Source: Oidiodendron maius Zn (Eukaryota; Ascomycota; Leotiomycetes; Myxotrichaceae). From it: a stretch of DNA of 64,000 nucleotides. The notes beneath the pieces were generated by a model that worked only from the letters and a program-made list of their open reading frames with translations, had not been told where the DNA came from and searched no databases. Numbering within the stretch: position 1 is the first letter of the stretch; the number at the start of each line of letters is the position of its first letter. Shown here piece after piece: positions 23,501 to 33,300 of this stretch. The stretch lies in assembly GCA_000827325.1 (NCBI GenBank), contig KN832880.1, positions 352,803-416,802 on the forward strand, given 5' to 3'. Position numbers and translations under genes: made by a program.

Positions 23501-24760
23501 TCAAAAACACACGTAGCCACCCAGCAATAATTGTTCAACGTCAGTACCTTCCTCCCAAAGCTTTCTCTCAAATTCCTCAACTTCTAGTAATGTCATACGC
23601 GGTTCTCCGTTCATGTTGGGTTCTCCATTTATGTCGAGGTCCAGAAAGTCCGGCAAATCGCACATAATGGGGAAGTCGGGGTTATATATCACGCTCAAAT
23701 TACCACCAGGCCCCTCTTCGCAAAAGTTGCGCTGCCGAATTCGCCGCTCAATAATGAATGGCGGCGGTGCACTCTCTTGGACAAAGTGAGTATCCGGTCT
23801 GGCTATGCGCGGGTGCAGCTTCGGGAGATTAAACGTGATGTCCATGTGCATTAGGTTCTCCTCTCCAGAGCGAGCCTGCATGTGAGCTGCAAGGATGGCA
23901 ATGACGCGATGCAAGGCTAGACGTTCTTTGACGACAGACCACGAAGATTTGTCGTCGTGGTCCAACCAGATGTGAAGGCTGCGAAGTCGCTGCAGCTGAC
24001 AGATGGCCGACCAGAGACCTGCCCAGGTAGCGTATGTTGCTGATCCTGCGCTCAAGTCATGACCGGCTTCCGAAACCAAGACTTCGTCTTCCTCCAGTGC
24101 TCTGTAGAAAGCTAGTGGAAGTCGGAGGGTGACATTGAGCTTCTGAATACCAGGAAATATGCTCTCCCAGAGGCTCCAGGGATAATTCAGGCCATTATCC
24201 AACTCGTCAGTCTTTTGTAGCAAGACCTGTAAGGTATCTAGATCCGTGACATTAGTCACTTTATTCTCAGACACAAAATCGCAGACATCGAGGAACCTGA
24301 GATTGGGAAAATATTGTGAGTAAGGAGCGAGCTTAAGAAAGGGCAGGAAAACTTCTGCTTACATTTTCTTGCATACAAAAAGAAGGTTGTAGATGTGATT
24401 GCGACAATGCTCGTGCAAATCTATGTTCTCTGCCAAGGCAACCTGCTCGCATTCCCAATGTGGCCCCCATGAGGATCGCAAACGACGGGCCCACTTAGCC
24501 TGCGATGACTCTTCGCCCCTAATTTCACGCTCGCGGCCGTCGTGGCAGTCATCTCCCAGGTTAGGCTGAAGGCATACTGAAAGCTGAATTCTGCCCTGCG
24601 ACAAAAATGCGTGAATTTGAGAGGGGATGATATTAGCGTATATTGCTCGACGAATCTCGGCAGGCGCGGACAGCAGCTTGCTCTCACGCTGCGAGTGCAT
24701 GTGGGCGTCAGTTATGTCTCTTTGATCAGGATGAGGCGGCATTTTGATGGGATAGTCCAA
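23501..24760 (-). CDS. DUF7730-like fungal protein, two exons
   Basis: Exon 1 is 24760-24363, starting MDYPIKMPPHPDQRD. A GTAAGC...CAG intron occupies 24297-24362 (66 bp). Exon 2 is 24296-23501. The product is 397 residues. The region LLSAPAEIRRAIYANIIP near residue 28 is the F-box-like opening (LPxEIRxxIY) of fungal DUF7730 proteins. The joined LLFVCKKMFLDVCDF and the later LRSLHIWLDHDD and FPGIQKLNVTLRLP blocks fit the LRR-like remainder. No catalytic motif is present. Such proteins are numerous in ascomycetes and of unknown function; a role in substrate recognition would be only an inference from the F-box-like start. The reading frame is clean. Confidence 0.75.
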
Positions 24761-25439
24761 AATTTTGAAGGTGGGTGCTTCTATTATAAGGAAGTGGCAG
24801 TGGGCGAAGGCGGAGAGGAATTACAATTCTCCGGGCGGCTGTTGGTGGCACAGCAGCTTCGTCAAATGGTTATCTACAACGAAATCAAGGTTTGCCGAAA
24901 ATCAAAAGATCGAAATTCATGGAATCTAAAGGTACTAAGTTTGTTATTAGTAAGAGATCTTAAGTTAGGTAACTCATATAGTATGTTTAAGGGTGGAAAT
25001 CGTGATCTATCCAAGCGGGCACTTAGTTTCTAGCGAAAATCAGGACCTAGGCAGCACTTTCTAATTAAAAAAAAATTAAGTACCTATCCTTAATTCTATG
25101 CTATATATACTACGTAGTCAATACTGAGCGTTCTAAGGATTTTAGTACTTAGAGTATAAGTATTACTTACAATTTTCATGATATTAGATTTTCTGATTTT
25201 CACCCCCAAAAACTATTTTGAGATAACCAACCGTTAAGCGCCAGGAGCTAGCACAGCCCTAGAGACTCCAATTTAATTTCTATTTACAAATACCCCAGTA
25301 ACAGTGACAATCCATCAGCTGCCTAGGCAAGTCCCTACGTCCCCTCAACGAATGCCAATTCAAACCATGAACGCAACATTGAACCCCTCTCGACACTCGA
25401 TCACTCCTCTCAAGTCTATAGCTCGTATCCTATTTTAGA
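24761..25439. other. Intergenic with a degenerate inverted-repeat element
   Basis: Sequences near 24866-24925 and 25188-25243 are imperfect inverted copies (sharing GGTTATCT, TTTG and GAAAATCA blocks), suggesting a decayed MITE of about 380 bp. The AT-rich centre (25050-25190) has no coding potential. Confidence 0.3.
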
Positions 25440-25988
25440 TCATGGAATGGGATGAAGGGTTCCGTCGTCGTCAGCGTAATACTTGAGAGTCCAAAGCTTC
25501 ATCGCAATACCCAGCATTGCAATGGAATCTGAGTAGCAAATGCATTAGCAACTTAGGTATGCAAAAACGCCAAGGAAAAGGTATGTCTTTTTTTTCCTCA
25601 TCAACTCACCTGCGTTCCTCTCGTTTTTCAATCCACCGATACAGATCCAGTTATAGCAGTCCTTGACATCATCGGGTCTCTGAGTCTCGGGAATGTCAAT
25701 CAGTTGCCCTCCTTGCTTGGTGTGTGTCAACTACACACAGTCATAGTCAGCACGAAGAGCACCAAGCCCGGAGAAAGACAAAGACAGCCGAAAATACAAA
25801 GGGAGAAAAAAGAGTTTGTACCTCATGCAACATGGTCGACCCAATGGTCTTGAGCCCATCGACAGGAGTCAATCCGTACTTAAGTGAAGCCTTGAACTCG
25901 TCCGTTTTGCACTTATCGACCCTCACGGCATCAATGACAGGCCAGTTGTCGGTGGTGGCTTGTTGGGTGAACCAGGTGCGTCCAAGAA
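25440..25988 (-). pseudogene. HExxH metallopeptidase (M35-like), 3' exons only
   Basis: Three minus-strand exons join cleanly. The first (about 25988-25822) begins RTWFTQQATTDNWPV and ends STMLHE. An intron at 25731-25821 follows, then an exon (25730-25610) starting LTHTKQGGQL, so the zinc motif HELTH is assembled across the splice. A further intron (25529-25609) leads to a last exon (25528-25440) reading SIAMLGIAMKLWTLKYYADD and ending at TGA. The exon sums keep frame. The HELTH motif and the ADS/AMLG region fit secreted fungal metallopeptidases of the M35/lysine-specific type. No signal peptide or N-terminal half is found; beyond 25.99 kb the sequence turns AT-rich and non-coding, so the gene looks truncated at its 5' end. 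Confidence 0.55.
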
Positions 25989-26758
25989 CCCCTAAAGGTT
26001 CTCTAACGAATATCAGACTATTAATAATAATATTGGACTCCGATATTACAGATAATTATTAATGAAGCTATAGAGATTCTCTTACAATTATAAATAAGAA
26101 AGGATAGATAACCTTTAGAGGGTAGTGTTTAGTCTTATAAATATAGAGACTATTATCTTCTATTTCTTATGTATTTATACTATACTCCTTAGAACCCCTA
26201 AACTCTTATAATAGACAAAATTAGTGCAAAACTTAATATCTTAAGAGCTTAGAAATGAATTTTCTTTAAACTCTTAAATACTCATTGTATATAAGCTTTT
26301 AACCAGCGGTTTCAATTTTATTTAAAAATATTGAGAAATGGTTGAGTTATTACAAAACAAGTCGCATATAGTAATTATATTTAAATGTGAGGTCGCATTT
26401 ACATTAGTAATATCGGCCACCCGTAAAGCAGAAGAAGTCGGATCTGTCGAACGCTACACTCTAATCATTACCTATATGTAGTTTCTAATATAGTATGTTT
26501 AGCGTACTGTATGCAATTTTACGGTTTATAAGAGCTAGGGTTTAACGTTCTTATGGGCCGTTTTAAATATCAACTAGAAGGAGCACTGCCCAAGCCTTTC
26601 GTACGTTGCTATATTAAGGGTAAAGGCATAGATGGGGTGATGTTTATTGTAAGTCTCCTTTTGATTTTTGGTAGTTTTACTACATAAGATTCCCCTACAG
26701 CCCACCATCGAGAGTTAGACATTACAGCATCTTTAGAAATAAACAATTATTATAATAT

Positions 26759-26838
26759 CTTGATCAGAGGTTCGGTATTGCACAGGTCGTAATCAGAATC
26801 AAGGTGAAACTCAGTTATATTGGCTATTGAGTGATGCA
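26759..26838 (+). repeat. Inverted-repeat arm (partner 29843-29966)
   Basis: Shares GAATCAAGGTGAAACTCAGT and flanking bases with the reverse strand of 29843-29966. The partner carries about 35 extra bases forming a small hairpin. The two arms enclose the DUF899 gene. Confidence 0.6.
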
Positions 26839-26894
26839 GAGACAACTAAGGTGATTAGACTACAGAACACAACGCTTATTATATACCTGCTTAT

Positions 26895-26954
26895 GTGGCA
26901 ACATGCGTAAGCCATTACGACTATACAGTCGTATGCTATTGCGTATGTTGCCAC
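26895..26954. repeat. 60-nt imperfect hairpin
   Basis: Arms of 28 bases beginning GTGGCAACAT on both strands, with a 4-base loop (ATAC) and a few mismatches. It could be a small folded element end or a terminator-like structure. No gene abuts it. Confidence 0.6.
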
Positions 26955-27320
26955 TAATCCTGAGACATCGTGACATATGTGCTTGAAGCCCTAGTCAATA
27001 TAATATTAGGGTTATGTATACTTTACGGACCATAAGAATAGTACTGTATGAGCGTATGTAAATTGGCGCTGTTAGTATCTTGCACTTATCCTGACTCAGA
27101 CAGTAGGCCGAGAACCCCTGGCCAGCAAAAGCCAAAAATATTCGGGGCAGGGGAAGCCGGTTGTGCAAGCGACTGGATGAATTCAGTCCTTAGGCAGTCT
27201 ATCTCAGATTTGGTAGGGATATGCCGATCAAAGCCGGGGACCTCTCTTGCTACCTCTGTCTACTTCTCACGTGCTGGGCGTCAAATACTCCTAAATAAGT
27301 CTAACAGTAACAGAGATAGC

Positions 27321-27391
27321 TAGTAAATTTTGTGGGTCAATTTCAAAATCGTATAGAGTTTAGACTGAAGCTGGTTTTGCATCTTGCTGTA
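27321..27391 (-). repeat. 71-bp dispersed repeat, copy shared with 61.9 kb
   Basis: The reverse strand matches 61901-61970 along its whole length with about a dozen differences. Its outer end (ACAGCAAGATGCAAAACCAG) belongs to the short terminal-like repeat family, and its inner end TAGTAAATT is roughly the inverse of the outer end, so it may be a miniature element. Confidence 0.6.
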
Positions 27392-27489
27392 ACGAATGGC
27401 CTAACTATCAATCCATAGATCCAAGTTACTAAACTCAAAAGACGTGAGTAGCCGAGCGGAATCCATGCTCGCCTGAGACAAGACAGTCC

Positions 27490-28270
27490 TTACTTGCCGC
27501 CCTTCTTGCCCTCCTCAGCATACTCGGCAGGCGTCTTGAATCCGGCGGGTCCATTAGAGCCTTCCTGTCTTCCAGCAGGAGTCAGGTCAAGGAACGCATA
27601 GGTACTGGTGAGCTCATCCAAGCGAAAATAGGCGGAGTAGGTATGATATACCTGCCCATCTTCCAGCTTGAAAACAGTCAATCCAGGTTGCTCGCCGCTC
27701 ATACCCCCCCGTCGCTCGGCCGCTTCGAGCTCCTCCTTGTTCAGGAAGCTGTACTCTGCAGGGGCAACCCTCTCGTTTAGTGTGACGTGGAAGTCGTAGT
27801 TGAAGTCGGTGCCGTGGCTGCTCACCCAAGGGAACTTCCAGAAATTCTTCTCCTTGTAAGGCGTGATCTTCTCGATCGGCGCACGCGACACGGCAATCAT
27901 TGCCGTGTCCTTGTCTGCCAGGTGTCGCAGGTCGGGGAAGTTAGCTGCCATGAACGCGCAGCCCTGACAACCATCATCGGCTGTCGGCTCGAACATGAAG
28001 TGGTAGACGATCAGCTGAGACTTGGTACCGAAAAGATCCTTCAGCGTGACTGGGCCGTCCGGGCCCTGGAGGTTGTAAGCCTTCGTCACGGGCACCATGG
28101 GAAGGGCCCGCCTGTCAGCCTTGATGGCGTCGACAAGGCAAGCGCTCTCTTTCTCCTTTTCAAAAAGGGCAAGACGGGCTGCACGCCATTCCTCAGCGGT
28201 TGCAATCTTATGGCATGTCAATCAAGGATAGTTACGTTATGGGGTGAGAAGGGCTGACCTTGCCAGGCAT
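27490..28270 (-). CDS. DUF899 thioredoxin-like protein
   Basis: DUF899 proteins have a thioredoxin-like fold and no established reaction. Residues run KIATAEEWRAARLALFEKEK, then KDLFGTKSQLIVYHFMF, DDGCQGCAFMAANFPDL (a CxxC in the position usual for the family), IAVSRAPIEKITPYKE, FPWVSSHGTDFNYDF, and a GLTVFKLEDGQVYHTYSAYF strand near the end. The start is probably ATG 28270 (MPGK), with a 52-bp intron at 28207-28258 bringing the family's IAT-EEW opening directly after it, giving 242 residues. A start at 28221 without splicing (MTCHK) is the alternative. Length is usual for the family. It is cytosolic by lack of a signal. Flanking inverted-repeat arms at 26.8 and 29.9 kb are noted separately. 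Confidence 0.85.
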
Positions 28271-29434
28271 TGTAATTTAGTAAGTTAAAAGTAGTTGGGT
28301 GAGCTCAGTGGGAGTCAATCTGGTCAACGTATTTGGTGGGTCGAGTCAGTTTTGTGGATGAGCAAAGTGTTCAAGTTGTGCCTGATGGTGAATAAGAAGA
28401 AGCCTGAATCGCGACAATCCAGTGCTTTATACCCCACACTCTTCCGGATCGGAGAACAGCAGGAGACTCCATTGCTCCGTCTTACAGCACCCCAATCCCT
28501 TAATCTGAAAAAACGGGAACGGAAATTGCATAGTTTAAGAGAGACTACTCTATCTCTAGCATAAGTTAGGGTTGGCAATCTTCAATTTCAACAGGTCCGC
28601 CTCATCCTAACTGGTCAATTGATATATGCTAGGGTGTTGCTGCCTAACGTCTGCCTGGAGACCTCAGACATCCAATCTCCTGATTACTGAACCTCGGTCT
28701 CAACTCAGGAGTCCAAGCACTTTATGATGGAATGGCGTGTCCACCGAGATCCTATTGACCTCTCCCGACGCGAGGTTGACGCCTGGTCACCTGAACAGTT
28801 TTAGGCATCAATAGGGTATTTATCCTTAGCTTCCAGGCAGCAACAGGGTGGAGATCCAGGGGCCCAATGATATCGTGAGTCGGAGCGGGATGTAGCGTTA
28901 CCTCCTATATAGCGCGGGGTCTCCTGGTTCCAAATATAGCCTAAAACAGTCAATTTCGAATCTATTTTCATTGTCGTTTATACTGATGTCCTTGTACAGT
29001 CGTTTGCAAAAACGGCTTCCCCTTCGTATGGATTTTTAACTTAGTCTTGACTAGGATGTTCGGATTAATTACCAGATATGGTTAAGTTTATTGAAACCTC
29101 TTGTAACGATCTGGTTCAGATGCTCGATTGACTCGATTCTAAAGGATCTTTGATGGTTGCGTCTCTCTTAAGGAGAGAAGTAGCTAAGAAGTAGTGGAGT
29201 AGGATAAATACATGAGGCCTCGCCTAAGTGGGAGCCTGAGGCTGTAATATCTGCTATGAGAAACAGCCAATGATATTAGCAAAGTGAGACAATGAGTAGA
29301 CGACCTTGCAATTTTTAAGCGGACGTTTTTATTATGCCGTGATATCACTTGTATTTATTATTAATACTATATCACTCGGTTTATCATACTAGCTAGTCAT
29401 TCTGACTCTCTGAAGCACAGCTACCAGATATCTC
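28271..29434. other. Intergenic with one short terminal-like repeat
   Basis: Promoter side of the DUF899 gene. Copy of the TACAGTCG repeat at 28994-29020. No gene recognised. Confidence 0.4.
28994..29020 (+). repeat. Dispersed short terminal-like repeat
   Basis: TACAGTCGTTTGCAAAAACG followed by GCTTCC; same family as 4110-4134. Confidence 0.6.
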
Positions 29435-29655
29435 TTTCCTCCACCAGTGGAAAAGTCACTTCGTGGATAAGTAGAGCCAAAGACCCTGTTGAGCGGTTCA
29501 ACACACTCCTCCATTAACATAAGAACCTCAGAATCCCGATTTTAGCTCTTCCAGGTATGCGCAGAGTTGTTCATGCTGGCCAGCGTGTTTGGATGCTCCG
29601 TGCCCTCTTCATCCTCTCCATCACCTGCACCTCCAGTTCCTCGGCCTTCTTCATT
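29435..29655 (-). pseudogene. Relic of a TPR-repeat STAND gene
   Basis: The minus strand still reads KKAEELEVQVMERMKR, then (out of frame by a small deletion) HPNTLASMNN, then SEVLMLMEECVEPLNRVFGS. These are the 42-residue TPR units of the large NB-ARC gene 4 kb away. One to two repeats and the C-terminal tail survive, with at least one frame break. No NTPase domain is nearby. It is likely a leftover of a second, lost NLR copy. Confidence 0.6.
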
Positions 29656-30352
29656 TTGCATGAAAAGCACAGACAAGTTCCGCGATATGCGCATGCAACT
29701 ATTTTATGTTGATCAGGGCCTCAAGCATATATTCTTCAGGATTCAGGATCCAGGATTCAGAGGATTCAAGTGAGTCATTAAGAGACCGAATAGGTCTATA
29801 TAAAAGGGCCTTACTCTAGCATACCTGTATTCGATAGTTGCCCTGCATCACTCAATTTGTCTACTGCTTTCCGCATAACTTTATGCCGAAAGCCTATAGT
29901 GAATATAACTGAGTTTCACCTTGATTCCGAACTACAACCTGCGCATTACCCGACCTCTGCTCAAGATTTTATAATCATAAGACCAATATTTTGAGGTCAA
30001 AAGGCTGTAGATAGACTACCAGAAAAGGCACCAGTGCTCTGTGGGAATACCAGAAGATATTATACACCACCACCGTGTGCAATATCCTCTATACGGCTCC
30101 CGCCTCTGGAGGCCTGCGCTTTCCGAGCTGATTGCTACAAGATTCTAGATCCCGTTCTTCCTCCGGTTTGCGACTAGATGACGTGACAGAAGCCCAATGA
30201 CGGCTTACTGCGTGATGTGCGGGAGAGTAACTCTCGTCATTCTCAGGTCGGATAGGCGGACTCCGTAGTTCAGGTCCACAATTTGACGCTACACCTATTA
30301 ATTTATTAGCATTCGAACATTTAAGTAAGTTCGGAGGCTTGGGCCCTCCTAG
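29656..30352. other. Intergenic, inverted-repeat arm
   Basis: Contains the right arm (29843-29966) of the inverted pair with 26759-26838. Otherwise no gene or repeat recognised. Confidence 0.4.
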
Positions 30353-33300
30353 TTAGGCCGTACCTAATCTTCTTCCGGATGGTGGAGTGATTTCGCTTGC
30401 TGATACATCAGATTGTGGTATAAATTGATTGGCTGAAGAACACACTAGGGAGGAAATAGCAAGTGGTTCTTGGAGAGGTTTACCGGTCCTCTGACCTTTT
30501 TGCAGCTTATTTACTTTGACACCAAAGATGGCAGCACCGTGATTCCAGTAGATGCTCAAGCTATCACACTCTAATTTCTCGACTTTTGCAAGTTCTTGGA
30601 CTAGGTTGCAAGAGCAAGATTCTCTATTTTGCAGATTGCATTGCATGAAAAGATGCTTCGAGACAACCCAGGACAATTTTGTGTTCGGCAGAAATTTTCG
30701 AATTGTATTTAGTTCAGCGGCCAGATAACTTTTCCCTGGTGGTAGTTCTTGGAACTTTGGACACACATATGTTTCATGAGATGGTTTCAATATCTCCTGG
30801 AAGTGCCTGGCGAATAAAACGATGGAGGCGGGATCCTTCGCGATCCCAGGCCATTCTCCACAGTCATCTTCCAGTTTGACTGTCTTTAGACGTTGTTGAA
30901 ACTCAACTGCTGACGTGATGAATGCCATGTAGTCAAACCCGATGATGCGCTGCCGCCCGACTTTAATGTCAGATAGGTGAGGACTCCTTGAATATTCTGA
31001 ACGTGCAAGGGCAGTCAGCTCCCTCAAAATTTCCCAAACTTCTTTTATCTCTTTAGAAAACCAAATGATCATTTCTTCACCTTTCCCAGCTTCCCAGTCT
31101 TTACGCAACTGCAATTTCTCATTGGTCCGCATTGCTGAGTGGGCTGATACCCCCTGCTCTGGATCTGCTGGTGTGATTCTGACGTCCGACTGAATGTAGT
31201 TTTCTCTAACCCTGCTACGATGAAGCATGATTTGAAGGCTTGCTTGCTCTCCATCTATGAGCCAACCTCGCTTCGCTTCCGTGTCATAAAATATTACACT
31301 CCTGCCGCCTAAATCATGGAGAATGTCTGTGTAGCTCTCAATCTTCCGAGACGACGGCCGGATTTTTCGTCTACTCATTGTCCAGTTCACGCCCCCAGAT
31401 ACAATTTTGGCAATAGATATAGACCCTCCAGAGATATTGTATGCCATATCGCGAGCCTCTTTGGCTCCTGAGTCCTTTATCTGGGCATAATCAATGAATT
31501 TGGTGTTGTCAGTTGCTGAAAGAACACGTTAGATTATACCCAGAAAATTCCGGATACGTTTTCACATACCTGCACAGTTTATGACGTGGGGCACCCAACC
31601 AAGAAATGCAGTTGTTGAATTGATCTCTTTCAAATTGAGCCTTACCGGTGGAAAAGGACGCCGTACTTGCCTTTCTAGGTCATCATACTCGAGGGTTGTT
31701 TCACCATTGTCGAAAAGATGCCACTGCACATGGTTATGATCCTTGTTCTTGTGGACTGGATAGAGAGCACAAGTTTCTCCTTTAATAAAATATCCGGAAC
31801 CAATATCCACAGCAATCGAAACTCCAGCAAGTGCTGCCATAATCTCCATAGGCACCTGAAGACCCTTTTCCTCAATCGATCGACATGGAATGGGAAATCC
31901 TGTAGCAACAGTGGAATCCGCGATCAGAAAGTGCCAACACAATGGTGTTTCATCTTTGTCAAATGGGGAAATCTCATAATTGATTTCAAAGAAAGGGCCT
32001 TCACCAGGATAGTTTCCAGTGGGCACAATATTAGACCACAATGTGTCGCAATAACACAGTCTAGTTTCTGAGAATCGACACACAGAGCCTAACCAGGCTA
32101 GCTGTTGGCCTATGGCACAAAGAAACTGGGCTGAGCCATCAGCAGTTACATGCACGGTATCTTCCTCCAAAGCCACGTCGATGATGTTCGTGTTGGGATG
32201 AGATGACCCTAAAGCCCCACAGCAATTAGTCATGTCAGTTAACTTGGAAAAACGTACTGTTTAGTGCCTCTTTAGTACAATCATTCTCAAAGACTTCGAG
32301 TTGCAACTTCTTTATAAGAGCGCTTGACTGGTCCGGCCATGTCTGTTTCAAATAACACTCTATTGTTGTCATTTGAGCGTCATGAGAGTTTCCCGTAATA
32401 GTCAATATTTGTCCCATATCTTGGAGATCGGGGTCATACTGCTTGAGAAATTCGCGAATATTCCATTTTACCGAAAAATTTACCTTGAAAGTCTGGGATC
32501 CACCTACGGTTCTGAGAATGTCTCTCTGGATAAGTTTCATTGTGTCGATGCAGTAATGTTTCGCTATATGCAACAATTCAGACGCGAGGGCATGAAAATC
32601 CTTATGAGTGGTTAAGAACTGGCGGATATGCTCATCATCCTGGGTCATCGAGGGAGCTTCGTCCTCTTCAAGTTGCATGTCCTCCATGGAGGGGTCTAAT
32701 TCGGGGTCCACTGCCGAACCATCAATATCCTTAAAATCCGATAACACTACTTTGGAAGAACCCTCATAACCTTCAAAAGAGGAATCATTCCAAAACGCTA
32801 TTTTCTCTTCTGCTGATACTTGGATTGGTTCGTTTCCCAAAGGTGCCGGTTTGTGTTCGGGGCCGGGGTCTTGCTCAATTGCCGGAAATATCTTTTCTAT
32901 TACGACCCCCGCAATTTCGGATCTGTGCCAGTACACTGTCTTGATGGCATTTCTCTTCCGTATATTCTCAACTCTCTTTGACATCTTCCGGGTCACAGTA
33001 ACGGAATAATGTGCCAGCTTCTTTGCAAAAATCTCCCTCGCGCGTGCTTGAGACGCCTCAGAAGTGGAAAAAGGAGGGAAATCCGTGAATTGCTCAGTAA
33101 TTGCATAGGAAAACTGCTTCACAATTTGTTCGCTTTCTTTCCCGGAAATTCCATCAGCGAGTTGCGATACCGCCGTTTCTGCATCCATTGTATCTTGAAG
33201 CAGTTGTGGTTTATTTGCTTCAGTGTCGGAACTTTGATGTCCTGGCTCGACGAGAGTTGTTCCACTAGTAAGGCTTGGTGGGGCCTCTTGTAGTGAAGGA

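Larger units (their letters stand above)
25989..27489. other. AT-rich, repeat-bearing intergenic stretch
   Basis: No supported gene. It holds an arm of an inverted repeat (26759-26838, partner 29843-29966), a 60-nt hairpin (26895-26954) and a dispersed repeat block (27321-27391). The left part to about 26.5 kb is TA-rich and could be decayed transposon sequence. Confidence 0.45.
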
